Positions 10,259 through 23,260 of a stretch of DNA of 64,000 nucleotides are shown piece after piece (the first letter of the stretch is position 1; every line of letters starts with the position of its first letter). The position numbers were made by a program, and so were the translations under genes. Source of the DNA: Sthenelais limicola (Eukaryota > Annelida > Polychaeta > Phyllodocida > Sigalionidae); assembly GCA_942159475.1 (NCBI GenBank), contig OW804096.1, positions 15,896,906-15,960,905 on the forward strand. The letters are read 5' to 3'. The notes under the pieces were generated by a model. It made no database searches. It worked only from the letters and a program-made list of their open reading frames with translations, and was not told where the DNA came from.

Positions 10259-10879
10259 GACTGTGTGGCAACATTCTAGTAGTTATAGGTCTAGGGTGAC
10301 TCATGCCGAGCGGAGGAAAAGTGGCCGAAATAGTTTATTCTACAGTTGTATAGACATCGGCCCTAGATTAGGAGTAGGAGAATAGTCAGGGTAAGCGGAT
10401 GGCGGGACTGGTGTTGTTCGTCACATGGGTTTTTAAAAAGTTAGATGCAATAAAGGGGCAACCTCTCTCCTACCTTGTCCCAACTGTGGGAGGTCAGTGC
10501 GACTGCACCAAATCTCAGGAGAGTTTCCTTGACGGCAACATAGGTGCCGCCACTGAGGTCGCGCTTCGTCTAGTAATTGTTAAATTGTTTAAATATTTTA
10601 TTAGTACTTTTTTCCTTAAGATTTCTGATATGCTGAGAATTATTATCATGTAACTGATAAAATGCTATCAATAAAGAAAACAAACAATTCTTATTATTTC
10701 TGTTATTAATAATGTAAAGTACCTCAATTCAGACTGCATAACATGCACATACCATATTTCGTCCATGAGAGTCTAGCCATTGCAAATACCCATTATCTTT
10801 AAATATGTCCCCATTCGATGTACTACATACTGACCCGAAATGGTACATGTATAGGATCACTGGTCAAAATTTACATATG

Positions 10880-11272
10880 TGATGGGCTCCAGGAAAATGA
10901 GTCACAAGTCGCAAAAATAATATTTTTCAATGTGTTTTTCTTACAAGATCTCTTTATCAAAATGCCCTGATCTTTTGGGGTTATAGCACTTATAGCCATA
11001 TGAATCTATGTAACAAATCTCAGTACATTGTATTAGATATATCATTGCGTTTTGAAGGGTTTTACAAGGAGTATATTTCGTTTCTTTATTGTTAATTACC
11101 CATCAAGAAACATTGCAAACATTTTTTTTTAAAATAAATATCGAACTTGAAATATATAAGTACTTATTAGGTGTCCTAGTGTTTACTATCGTTGGAATCA
11201 GCTTGATCTCCTCTTTTCAATTATGGTGATCTCAAAATTCGACTTATGACATATTTCCCTAAAACGGATCAC
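10880..11272 (+). mobile_element. TIR element, family B copy 2
   Basis: Same orientation and interior as 8020-8430. It begins near GGAAAATGAGTCACAAGTCG and ends near ATGACATATTTCCCTAAAAC. The right terminal repeat is eroded. Non-coding. Confidence 0.7.
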
Positions 11273-11289
11273 ATTATAGTATTCATACA

Positions 11290-11540
11290 CTGAAAGCAAA
11301 AACGTCTTCATTCTAAACAGTCGTGAAGACGCTTTTTTTGCCCCCACTTTTGAGACGTTTTTTTCCCCAAAACGTTCTCAAAAACGTTTAGAGGGAAAAA
11401 CGTCCTCAAGCAAAAAAGTGTTTAGAGGGTAAAACGTCCTCAAGTAAATAAGTGTTTAGAGGGTAAAACGTCCTCAAGTAAAAAAGTGTTTAGAGGGTAA
11501 AACGTCCTCAAGTAAAAATGTGTTTACAAGGGAAAAAACG
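11290..11540. repeat. 34-bp tandem repeat with ACGTCCTC words
   Basis: From 11386 about four 34-bp units (GTTTAGAGGGTAAAACGTCC plus TCAAGTAAA..) follow each other, preceded by degenerate ACGTTCTC and ACGTCTTC words and their inversions from 11290. Tracts of A and T separate the words. No coding capacity. Confidence 0.7.
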
Positions 11541-14500
11541 TTTTCAATGATCATATGATATCGAAATTTTTTTATGTCATCATTTCTCAGATTATGGGTA
11601 TACTATATGATGGACTTTTTAATGCTTGTATAAAGAGGTGTGGGAGCTGGAACAAGAAACCACAACAATGGCAACTTCAATCAATCATCATTTATTTAAT
11701 TACGTACATCAGTGCAGAATAACATTGCATTATACATTTTTACATTTAGCAATCATAGGCATATTAAATCCTGGAATTCATATAAAACCATATGCATTTA
11801 CATGAATTTAAAGTTGCATAATATACAGTGGTTTAGATATTATAATAAAGGATATTTCACTGCAGTACTCATATTTCATTGCACTCATATTATATACAGT
11901 TTATTTTTTTATTAAGAATATTGCGGAAAACAAGCTCAAATTGAGTACAAAAAATATGATCTGCTCCCAACTATCACTCTAAGGAAGGGACGTAATATCA
12001 CCTAACGCCTAGACCAAACCACTATTTGTTGAATTAAGAATTCAAAACCACTGGTTTCCAAAATTCACCACTTGTCAACCGACTATTAAAATTGATGAAT
12101 CTCTTTGTGCAATATAAACTCAATAACATTGAGCGAAATACCTTAACCTAGTACAATATACCATATTTATACATAAATACTACATGAAATTACCGAAATA
12201 ATACTTCAAATCATAACCAAAATGATCTGCACCCACAAATCACTATAGGATATCAACTAAGGAAGGGATATGTAATATTATAAAATGCCTAAAGTGAACC
12301 ACTTTTCAGTCATTGAAGCAAAACTTTACTGTGTAAAAGGCTTGGACTGCTGTTACAACCAGAGAAATCTTCTAAAATCTTCTTGTCAATTATTTTAACC
12401 ATGTTTAGTTTTGTACATGCCCAGATGGCAGAATGTCATGAATAAAAGCTTAAAAACAAAATAACAAAATTTAATTATGATGGGAGATGCCCCCTAGACA
12501 ACATTATCACTGAAAAAACCCTGTAACCTTGTACAATATACCATATTTATACATAAATACTTCATTAAATTAAAAATATTCCAGCCGTTGATATTAGAAA
12601 TGCACTGCGTCAATGCTTTATCTCCATAGAGGAATAATTTAACAGAAAATATTTTCAATATTCTTATTTTTGCCCAAAAATGATATTTTAAAGAAATGGA
12701 GCGGTATGGTCAGTTTAATCAGGTTGTAGTAGGTCCTAAGGAAACCATTTTGAATGAAATCCAGCCCCCCTTCATCTTTTAAAATTGGCAAATTTCCGAC
12801 AAAAATCAGTGATAAGCAAAATTCTCGTGGCCATAGTTTGTATGGAGAAATATATGACGTCCTTTATTTCACTAAATACTAAAACTTCTGATTCGAAATG
12901 CATAGAGCTGATTAGACCTATATGCTCCAGACAAACTAGAAATGCCAAAATCTGTCAAATATAGTTGAAAACACTCAGACCTATAGCCCCCAGCTTATGC
13001 CTAACAGCTCAAATCACAGAAAATTCACCTGATCATCTCTTGAATAATAACCTAAGTATTAATAGATTTACCAGAGTTTTTACCGAAATGAAAATTTCAA
13101 AGTCAAAGTCCGCACCCACAAATCACTGTAGGATATCAACCTAGGAAGGGACATATAATAGTATAAATGCCTAAAATATTCCAGTCGTTGATAGCTTAAG
13201 TCTTGCACAACTTCAATAATTACTGAATTTGGTCAGGCCTGCAAGCCTACTGCTTCTCTAAGACTGTGGAACACACGCAGGTGTTGACATACCAATATAT
13301 TAAAACTGAAAGTTTTGCTCCATTCACCAATCACATGGAGCTTTAATGACTTAACAGATCATAATAACAGGTATTTCACTGCACTCTAATTATATACAGT
13401 TTTCTCTTTTTAAGTGGAAAAATGGTTATTTCCTCTGCAGGGCAGATCATCATTGGTAATTAATAACTATTACTCAATGTTACATAATAATTCGATAAAC
13501 ATATCTGACAAGTGGATACCATAATTCCCTGTGCTTCCTTGAGATACATAAACACTAAAATTGATACTAAGACACAACTTGAACTACCTGCTCCTTAGTA
13601 ATAATTATTATTATATAAGCATAAAAACAGGTGCATTACACATGTATACGCTAGCAAGCCCCATTTAGGTTAAAGCTTACACGTTTGTAGTTGCACCTGA
13701 TAAATCTAATCTACATATTCTATTCTACATTGCATGGTATTAGTTTCAAGGGTGAGGTGGTGTGTAGTCTCATACAATATATATTATTTTCATGTATTGT
13801 ATTTGTTTCAATTTTTTGTTTAATTTTCAAAGGGATAAATGAACAATATAAATCAAGAGTTTAGTGTCAGTTCCTTTAACCACAAAGGAAAACTAAGAAC
13901 TAGAATGTGTTATCCCCAACATTACAGCACAGTTTAAGTGGAAATCAGAAATATGACATATATCTGAAATTTTCACTCTGTGGACTAGTGGCTAGATGAT
14001 ATTTACTAGTCCTTACACAATTTTGGACTAGAAATAGATTCTAAAAATTAACCTTTTTTAAGAGTCAGAATGTGACTGAACATGACCATTTCCACACCAG
14101 TTTCACCGTTTAATACTGTGTTGTACAATGTCCAACTCCATCCATTTAAGATGTGAGAGTGAATTAGAATAATTTCTTAGTCAGTCTCACTGTTGTCAGA
14201 CCATAAATACTGCATATACCGGTTCTCGATCCTCATATGAGAATGTTAGATGGTCACATTTTTTTATTACTACAACTTCCATCTGAATTGATCATCATGA
14301 ATTGGAGCTAAAGACCAAAACAGCAAAACCAAATGACATACCTATGGGTGGATGTGTATGACAAAATCTGGTCGGCAATGATACTGCTATACAGTATACT
14401 ATTGTCAATGATATCCATACCAACAAGTGCTTAACGCACATTGTCATTAATACATACATCATGTGATTATTATTGTCCTTGTGATTAACAGATGAACATC

Positions 14501-14930
14501 TTAATAAAATCGAGCTGTGAAGCAAGGAAATTCACGTAATCCCAGGGGAATGAGGCAACATTTGCCTGAGACTTGTAGCTTGCCTTGGTTCCCTCCTTTT
14601 GGTTGATGGCAAAACCCCTTAAAGAAGAAAGAAAAAAGAATAATATTATACATGAATAATATCAGACATTAAGTGCAAAATATAGGATCATCTTTATTAG
14701 TATGAATCCAGGAAGAAGTATTCTGCTGTTTTGATAATAAATAATTGCATGGTTCCTGTGACCCAACAAACATCAAAATTACTGATTTTTAATCAAAATT
14801 ACTGACTTTAAATGACTTGTCATCTCTACAATTTCTGATTTTATACTAATTATGAATATGATAAAGTAAATGAGATACCTTAGTCATTAGTTATACTAAT
14901 GATATGTTAGTGTATATTGCAGTATATCTC
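11541..14930. repeat. Gene-free AT-rich stretch with internal diverged duplications
   Basis: Several segments recur: GCACCCACAAATCACT with TATCAACTAAGGAAGGGA (about 12229-12270) returns at 13107-13150 and, worn, near 11962; TACAATATACCATATTTATA occurs at about 12152 and 12534; TTTCACTGCA followed by ATTATATACAGTTT occurs near 11857 and 13375. A short GTACATGCCCAGATGGCAG segment at 12414 recurs at 43813, both followed by AATAAAA, probably a retrotransposon 3' end. No gene was recognised. Confidence 0.5.
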
Positions 14931-16789
14931 TTGCTTCAAGGTGTATGGGGGGTGGGGGGGGGTACAATTGTACAAAGAGGGAGAGATATTACTGTACTGA
15001 GGAAGAGGGGCTTGTCTGAAAAACAGTAATAGGCATCTACTAGGCCGCATAGAAAATAATACATGTTGGGAATGGAGATATTCCATGTGGGATGAGTGAG
15101 TGAAAGGCTTATATTTTAGTATTTCCGTTTAATATATATTATATTGTACAGTAAAATATGCATAATAGACCACAATACCACAAAGGATTTTTCTATTTAT
15201 GTCTGGAAAACGATTATAAATATATGGCATGAGGTGTACTTACATGGTTGATATGGGTCTTATTGGTTTCTTGTTCCTCTTGTCGAATGCTTAGACTGTC
15301 TCAGCCCTCTTCACATACACTGTAATGCCTGAAGCCTGAAGTTTTCCCCTGTAATATAAATAATCACTGTGTTAATGCATCATAATAAGACAAAGAAAAG
15401 ATATTTTTATTGTTTGGTAGCCATGACAAAACAAGCGTGACAATATGGATTGATTAATAACTACCCCAGCATTGGATTTGGTTGTAAAACTAACTCACTG
15501 TTTTGAATAATTTGTATAGTAAAGTTAGTTATTAACTATATAATGATTATCATAGATTTTTGTAAATCCCTATTATAGACAAATTGATAATATTACCTTA
15601 TGAAACTTATATTTTCTTTAAATATATTTGTGGAGCCCTTAAGTCAACATTTATTGAGTATACATCATATCTTGCCAAGTACCATATAACAAAATTTCAT
15701 ATTTTACTCAAATTCCAAAATTTGTCTTTTTTAAATTCTAATTTGAAAAATATACATAATCACTGACAATAAAAGACTTAAAAGTTCTCACATAATTCCT
15801 TCAATTAATATTACCTTGCCTCCACTTCAATAATACAATGGCAACAACGGGAAATAAATAAATAAAAAAAATGTCTTAGTTTTGTCAGGGAATGTAAGAG
15901 TAATATTTATGAGGAGTGTGGGAGAGGGTGGGTAGGGGGGGGGGGGGTGAAAGGATAGAGAAATAGAGACTGAGAAGAGGGCGGAAAGAGAGAAAGGGGT
16001 AGACAGACATTGTGCGAGGATATCAATAACTACAAATATGATTGAATCAATATGTCCAATATGAAATGAATGCACAAATATTTACTTTTTACTTAGCCCT
16101 AGTGATAACTTATATTTATATATATGATATGCGATGTACTGCACAGACTTTTGATTTATTACTTTAAGGACATTTCTGGTCATATTTCTACATACATATT
16201 AGCCAAACATTGATCTCCAGACTCTACCAAACTCTCCACGAATATCCTTGTAATATTTCTGATATTAGTTCGGAATATATATCTTATAACTGGGCTTTGC
16301 AAACAGAACCATATTCACTACCTTGTGTTATAGGACTGTGTTATTGTAGAGAGTTGTATTAAATATTTCCGATCAGAAAGAGACTAAATTGTCCAATAAA
16401 TGGCTATTTCTCTTCCTGGTACTGAGATAAATTACTTAAGTTAATATTAGTAACATTTTTGATGACACACTGCAACAAGCATTTAGTTAATTAATTACAT
16501 AATTATCTATTACATAATCAAGTATTAATTTCCACCGGTCTACTATTACGCATAGGCAAACATTACCTGTGAAGTTTGCTATGGTAATCATACACTACAG
16601 TACGATTTTAACATGACAAGAGTAATATGGCAAGAGTAATAACAATATTAATAATAATAATAAGAAGAAGAAGAAGAATGCAACATAGTCTGGGCCATAG
16701 CTGGAATCATACAATACAGTACGAATTATAGATATTATATATGGTAGCATAGACAGTGATAAATGCAATGAATCGATTCTACATGTATG
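14931..16789. other. Gene-free stretch with simple repeats
   Basis: It contains a G-run near 14948-14962, a purine/G tract at 15905-15990, an AAT/AAG microsatellite at about 16646-16677, and a local duplication (AATCATACA.TACAGTACGA at about 16589 and 16707). No coding exon could be supported on either strand. Confidence 0.45.
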
Positions 16790-19700
16790 TGGGTCATTTT
16801 TTCTGAACGTGTACAATTCAGCCAGAAGTATGGAATTTTAAAAGGTTCTCCAGATCAATTCTAAACCTACATATCTCATTAGTTCAGGTTTAGAGCTTTC
16901 TGTCAATACCCATTATACACATTTCCTCCCACTGGTTCAGTTTTTATGATAAGTCAAACTTTGGTCTTCAAAAATTGGCAAACGCCCATCATCATAACTC
17001 ATTTAAGATGAAATGCACAACTTATTGTTAGTTCTATTTGTAAATAAGGCCTAAAAGTACATTGTAGTAAACCAAACATGGCAATGAACCTACTGGAAAC
17101 ATTTTTATAACCAAGATATATAACTTCATGATGATAATGAGCTGAGTGCACAGGCGCTATTTCTTCAAAATCAATTTTTTTCATTTTTTCCCATACTTTG
17201 GATTCAAATACTTGTGAAAAAGTAAGTTGAGGGGTTTGGATGTTGATAATGCACCTGAGTAATGAATGCTACATTATCTGATACTTCCCCAAGTTATATG
17301 ACCTTAAACATAGTTGTTTTTAAAATATTCCATCCCAGTTATACTGTATTTCACTGATGGGCGTTTGTCAAAACAGCCAATAATAAATTATGAAATAAAA
17401 GTCCATTCTCAGTCCTATTCAGTTATTAATGAACCTGAAACAGTTTAACATGGCTCTGTATACATTTAATCATGATAAGCAAGACCTGATAAGTGCATTT
17501 CCATTGAATGATATACAAAAAAATGCATACTTTATTTTTGGGGGTACTGGCAATGACAACAAATGACTTCAAGGCACCATGAAATCCGACTTTTCTCCCC
17601 AAAACTTGTAACAGAATAGTATTACCTTCCCTTACAAATGATGCATTAAAAATCATCAAAGAAAGAGTGCAGAACCTTCAAGTTAGCCTTACAAAAGACT
17701 TTTCATGATGGGCGTTAGGTTTTCAATGATGGGCGTTTGTGCATGTAAAGAGTTATCAAATTCCTCTGAAGGACCATAATAATAGCCATACATGGACAAT
17801 TCCTTTAGGAAACATGCCCAATATGTTCTTCTACACCCCTGAAATGTTTATAACTCTTCAGCAACTGATACATGTATTGTGGATGTTGTAGGTTGTATAA
17901 TTTTTCTGTTGATTAAATCTAATATTTTAAACATTTTTCTCCCCCATTCTTTGTTGAGGGCCCTCCAAGACTGGCAGGTAGCTAAATGTCCTCTCCACCA
18001 GTCCCTGGGGGACACAGCTGCACTTTTATCCTCTGTTGGGGATAATTTCCCAATCATGTTGATCTGAAAATGATAGTAAAATATAATACATAGTAAGGCC
18101 CCATAAATATGAAAAAAAAAATTGTTTAAAGGGAAAATTTTAATGCCATTTCTTATCTAGTATAATGTCCTGCATTTATCATTTAAATTTGGTGGTTGTT
18201 GAAAGAATCCTTCATGAGTTTTTGAGGGTGACAATTGCATTGGCGAACGCCCATCATGGAAATGGTGCCCATTGTACTAAAGTATAGTATTAGTTCCACC
18301 CTTAACCATTTAAATATGATTAAACAGTAGTTTCTAAAAGATAATATTGAAAGAAGGACATTGAAAAATGAGTAGGGCTGCTGCTAGACCCACTCTATAT
18401 AATTTGTTATATTCACAAACGCCCATCATGAAAAACAATGCAAACACTGTACATTACAAAATCCACTGAATATGACCATGTAAAATATAAAGAAGATGTT
18501 TAAATGATTGGATGCAATGACATACGTACAGGGGCATGTTTCCATGTTATTAAAACAGACAATCTGCAAAATTTACTGAGTTATTTTTCATTTTGATGAT
18601 GGGCGTTTTTCATAGCAAATATTAACCTCATTGTGTATCAGCCAGATTAGGATTTAGCCATTGATCAACATCTAGAAAATATTCCTTGCATACCAATACA
18701 AATTATACAACATTACAAACACAACAAAATCATATTTACACTGACTATTAGCACCTTAAGGGATACATTTGCAATGTATTCATTACCATGATGGGCGTTA
18801 TGCCTGATTTACACCTAACATGTGCAGTTCTGATCAGATGAATAGAGTAATCTGGCTCTGTGTAATGGCTAAAATAATTTAGCCATTTACTTTGAAATAC
18901 TATTAGCACAAAATATCCAAAGTTTCGAAACTTTCTGACCTTTTCAGTTCACCCTACAGTACATTAATCATTATCCCTCATACAATTATAATGAGACTTT
19001 GAGTTTTTGCTGTTATTTTTGACAAAACAATGTCAGATCTGTGCTAGAAAAGACTGGTACTTAACACTGTATGTATCCAACTAAAGATGACTCTCCAAGC
19101 AGGGAAACATACTGAGCAGAGCTAGCTCAGCAGAGACTTTCAATGATGGGCATTATTTTCATGATGGACGTTTGCTTTGTTGAAAATCTTGCTATAAAAT
19201 CACCCAAAATCTCTTTTAAATTAGGATTTTGTATTTTCCATGTTGACATTGGCATATCATTCAGAAATAACTTCATTGTAGTGAGTTTGAAACGTTTTGT
19301 GTTGCCTGAATAACATCTTTCTTGTCATGGTTAGTCCAGCAAACGTCCATCAGCATAATTTGTATAAACTGAGGATGGTTTTGTGGATGCATTGTTATTT
19401 CTTAACAAATGGGAGTAGAGTTGTTTCTTTTTTTTCTTTTTTTCACAAAAATGATGCTTAATACATTCAGGTAAATTGTAGTATTGGAAATATTGAGTTG
19501 ATATTTTCAATTCTTGCAGGTATTAATGATGATGGGCGTTTGTTTAAAAATGGTTAAAATTTCTCTTGGTCCCCCAAAAATAACCCTTGGTACCAAGGTC
19601 ATACCATCCCTTCCATAGAGTTGTAGACCAAAACTCTACATGGAAAGACAAAATAAAATGAGATAAATGATCAAACACATGTTTGAATATACAATTCAAA

Positions 19701-19936
19701 CTTCTTAAATCAAGAGAAGCTGTAAAATGCATCCTTTTTTCATTTCGACCCTAAAAATGAATATGATGTCTTTGGCATAGTCATATAAAAGTATATATTT
19801 CTGGAAAGCTTATTTTCTTCTTGTTACGATGAGATATAGAGCATTAATGTGAATTCGAGATTGTGGCTGCTATGGATGGGAGAACCGACACAAGTCAGGA
19901 ATTTGCCATTTGTACACGTTTAGAAAAAATGACCCA
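16790..19936. mobile_element. 3.15-kb TIR element with 12 copies of ATGATGGGCGTTTG
   Basis: The left end TGGGTCATTTTTTCTGAACG (continuing TGTACAA) is matched inverted at the right end (19910-19936), reading TGGGTCATTTTTTCTAAACG on the other strand. Inside, the word ATGATGGGCGTTTG or a close variant occurs near 16977, 17355, 17704, 17725, 18242, 18414, 18594, 18787, 19141, 19160, 19340 and 19530; four are on the minus strand and eight on the plus. There is no long ORF and no transposase. Its terminal repeats resemble those of the 240-bp family A, so it may be a longer non-autonomous relative. The role of the word is unknown. Confidence 0.65.
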
Positions 19937-20330
19937 TGTATACACCTACATCTTATATTGGTTATTCTGCTGTTTTTCCGGCCATTTGGAATCGTGGACA
20001 TTATTAATACCTCTCACCGATTATCATTAATAAGAATATATCACAATCATAGTCTGCTTGTGCTAGAGCAATATCCTGGTAGAACTTATACAATAAGACA
20101 TTTTATTTTTATTTAATTCAGCATTTGAAGTTATTACATATTAATATTCCTGTGCAAATATGATACACTTATCTCTTAGAATAAATGAAATATGACTAAT
20201 AATATAACGTTCGTTCGGTGATGCTTTCTCTAGTACTTTGGCATGAAACTGTTTCTCATAGAATTGTTACTGCTGAAAGAGTACAAGTACGGAGGTAAAC
20301 TACTTCTCAACATATTGATTTTTTTATGGC

Positions 20331-21045
20331 AGTCGGGCCATGAAGTTTTCAAAAGGACTGGTCCGACCAAAAGGACTGGCCATGAGAAAATTAGGAGGTC
20401 CAATTTCAATATATATATTTCTTCAAGAACCCTTAATCAAGGTCTATCCTTTCAAATTCTTAGTTTCCTTCATAATTATCTGGCTATAGGCGGCCAATAA
20501 ATTATAGTCAAGACTTATGATTTTTAAATCATAAACTTTTTTTATTCAATTTTGCCCCGAATTGTTCCTTTAAAATGAAGAGTTCTTGTGTATTTAAATC
20601 CCTATGTTGGCCTGCTAGCAACTTTATTTTTTCAGTAAATATTGGGCTAATTAGTCATTGAAAGTCAATAGTTTTGATGTTGGCTGGGCCGGGGGATGAT
20701 GTCTCAAAGTGATTTATTTTTTATGCATAGGCCTACTATTTAGGGATGAGGCACTGATCCTGATAGTGATTTCGAAGACGAGGAGCAGAGATTTATAGTA
20801 AATGAAAAGAAAATAATTTAATTTGATTCCCAATAACTGTCTATAATCAAAGCTGTAGGCCTACAGTACTGTCTCTTGTTTATATTCCTTCTAAGCCTCC
20901 CCCCCCCCCCCGACAATGTAATATAGGCAGCTAATGAACCATTATTTTATATTAACAATATAGTCGAGCCATGGAAAATCATAGTCAGGCCATGAACTCT
21001 CAAAATATCATGGCCCGACTGTCCATGCCAACCCAACCGACTATG
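20331..21045. repeat. AGTCGGGCCATGA word cluster
   Basis: Copies or variants of AGTCGGGCCATGA occur at about 20331, 20357, 20375, 20962 and 20983 on the plus strand and at about 21009 and 21033 inverted. Several are followed by an A/T-rich AAAAT. It directly follows the 3.15-kb element but uses a different word. No terminal inverted repeats were found. Confidence 0.5.
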
Positions 21046-22782
21046 TCGCACACTGAGATAGATATATTCACACTAAACTAATACTGAACTAATGGCCCCG
21101 TCCAGCACAAACTAATGATAAACTGAGTGTATTCTGGTCAAGAGTGATGTGAATATTTTATAATACAGGTTTAATATTAATTTCCATGTCAGATAAACAA
21201 AGAAGATCAGCTTAAATTTTCTCAAAAATACCTTTGCAATAATGTTTGGTTCATAAAATTATTCGTCGTGCAAAACGTGCTTGCCTAATATCATTTTTTT
21301 TTCTTTTGTCCATTATACAACTACGTTAAGCTATATAGTATCGGAAAGACACCATGTCAAGCTTCGATTTGGCATAAAGTATGTTTATGTACAACATTTA
21401 TCGGAGGTGTGAGAGATAACAGAAAAATTTGTTTTGTTTGCGGCCGCTCACGGGTAAACTTAACTATGGGGCATGCTAAATGTGTGCGAACTGTAGGTGC
21501 ATGGAGCAAAAAGGATTATGGCGAAAGGGGAGAATGGGAAAAAAGGCTCTGCCTCTGGAGAGGTAGGGTTAAGAGGAAAAGGGTTGGTCACCCCACCAAC
21601 ACAAAAGAGAAAAGCAAGTGTTAAGGTGTGCATCTGGGTGCGTATGTCTTATTGTTCTATACACTATCTATGGCACCTCTGCTTTTCATACCGTTGATAC
21701 CCGTCAGTGGCTGACGGAACATGTAGCGCTAACCCCCGTCACTCTACTGCCACTGCACGGTCCCGACCCGGGTCCCATGACTAGATAGCGACCCTACCCG
21801 GGCGACCCTATCAAAATTCTTCAGGATTTTTGTCTAAACACTTATTGTATAAAATAAGTCTATTTAACTCCAGGGTCGAGATAGGATGTTTCATTGAGAT
21901 ACAGAGTTGCTATAAGTTGAACCTTAGCATAAGGTATTGGTCTTTTCATTGTGCAAAGCCTTTCAACGACCAAATGAAAGTGTTTAAAAAATCTGCATTA
22001 TCGCCCAGGTGTGGCGTTAATGGTGTTAGATTTCCAATGATTGAAGTCATTATTGATTCAAAAAGACTACTTACTTTATTTCCTGGTGTCCTCGGCTAGA
22101 CATAGAATGTCCTGTGATGGTCAAAACCCGGCAAAATCTGTAAACGTCCATGACTTATTCTGCATATTTGAAATCCACCAACGGTTCGGGCCATGGTTCA
22201 GGGAGTCTGTCGCTCTGCCACAAGGTGGAGCCAGTGGCCAAACAGTGGCCAACCACATAGGCCTAGATCTACAACTCCCCTTACACCCTCCACGCCTCTA
22301 CATATTCATATATCATAGGATATTGTCAATGATATACAATGCACCAGTCTGCTGAGAATTGTGCTGTCTTGAAAATGAAATATATGTAGGCTAGATCAAC
22401 AATTTATCGTTCAGATTCCTAGGTTGGAATTTATTAGGATAGGCCTAATTGTTCCAATTAATTATTATGTTATTCTCACAAAGGGGGTGGGAGATAGAGA
22501 AATGACAGAGATTCACATTCAATCAATGCAAATCGTCCATTGATCAGTCAATCAATCTGTGGTATAAATGATTAATTTTGGGAAAGTAGGGACCATTTTA
22601 AATGCAAATATTGCGGGAAAATGTTTTGAAATTCAGTCTAAGATTCACATTGATAATTTAAGCTCACGCCGGGAAAATCTTACACAGAACATTTACTCTC
22701 TTTCAACAATGATGAGGAATATATAGGCCTATCTATTCCTAAAGGCTATGTATTATTAAGTACTAGGCCTGAAGATAGGCCT
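20728..22782. repeat. Cluster of the palindrome TAGGCCTA
   Basis: Six exact copies: 20728, 20856, 22258, 22440, 22724 and 22775, plus a near miss at 22763 (TAGGCCTG). I did not notice exact copies elsewhere in the window. The surrounding sequence is otherwise unannotated; short ORFs at 21409-21697 and 21830-22355 show no domain. Confidence 0.55.
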
Positions 22783-22998
22783 ACCCTTGAATCAGTTCAA
22801 CACCAACCCAAGCCAAAACAAAATCATTTAATATTTGTAGTTCTCCCTACTAGAAATACTACATAATAATGGGGATATGTGTAATTGATTATACAAACTC
22901 GACCATTTTGAGTAACATATTAGTAGAGAATAATTGAGATTGACGGATGTTGAGCAACATAGCCTAATCCTGATGCAAATTCCGTGTATAAGGCACAT

Positions 22999-23260
22999 GT
23001 GATGTGTTCCAGAGAAATGAGTCGCATGTCACAAAATTAATATTTTCCAAATTGTTTTATTTACAAGATGTATACAAGATGTATTCATGAGAAGTTTTTC
23101 ATTTTTGGCGTGCTCAACGCTCTTTGGGACATGAATACATGTCTCAAATTCCAAGACAGTGTATTAAATATATCCTTGTCTTTTACAAGTCATCTATCTT
23201 AGCTACTTTACTAATAAATGACCACTTACAAATATTGTTTTACGCTTAAAATGATATATA
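22999..23260 (+). mobile_element. TIR element, family B, truncated copy
   Basis: It begins near GTGTTCCAGAGAAATGAGTC and follows the family B interior (ACAAGATGTAT, AAATATATCCTTG, AGCTACTTTACT) before the match is lost. The right end is missing. Confidence 0.6.

Noticed and set aside
21409..21697. Overlapping ORFs with cysteines and basic residues as a small gene
   Set aside because: No recognisable domain, no splice or promoter support.
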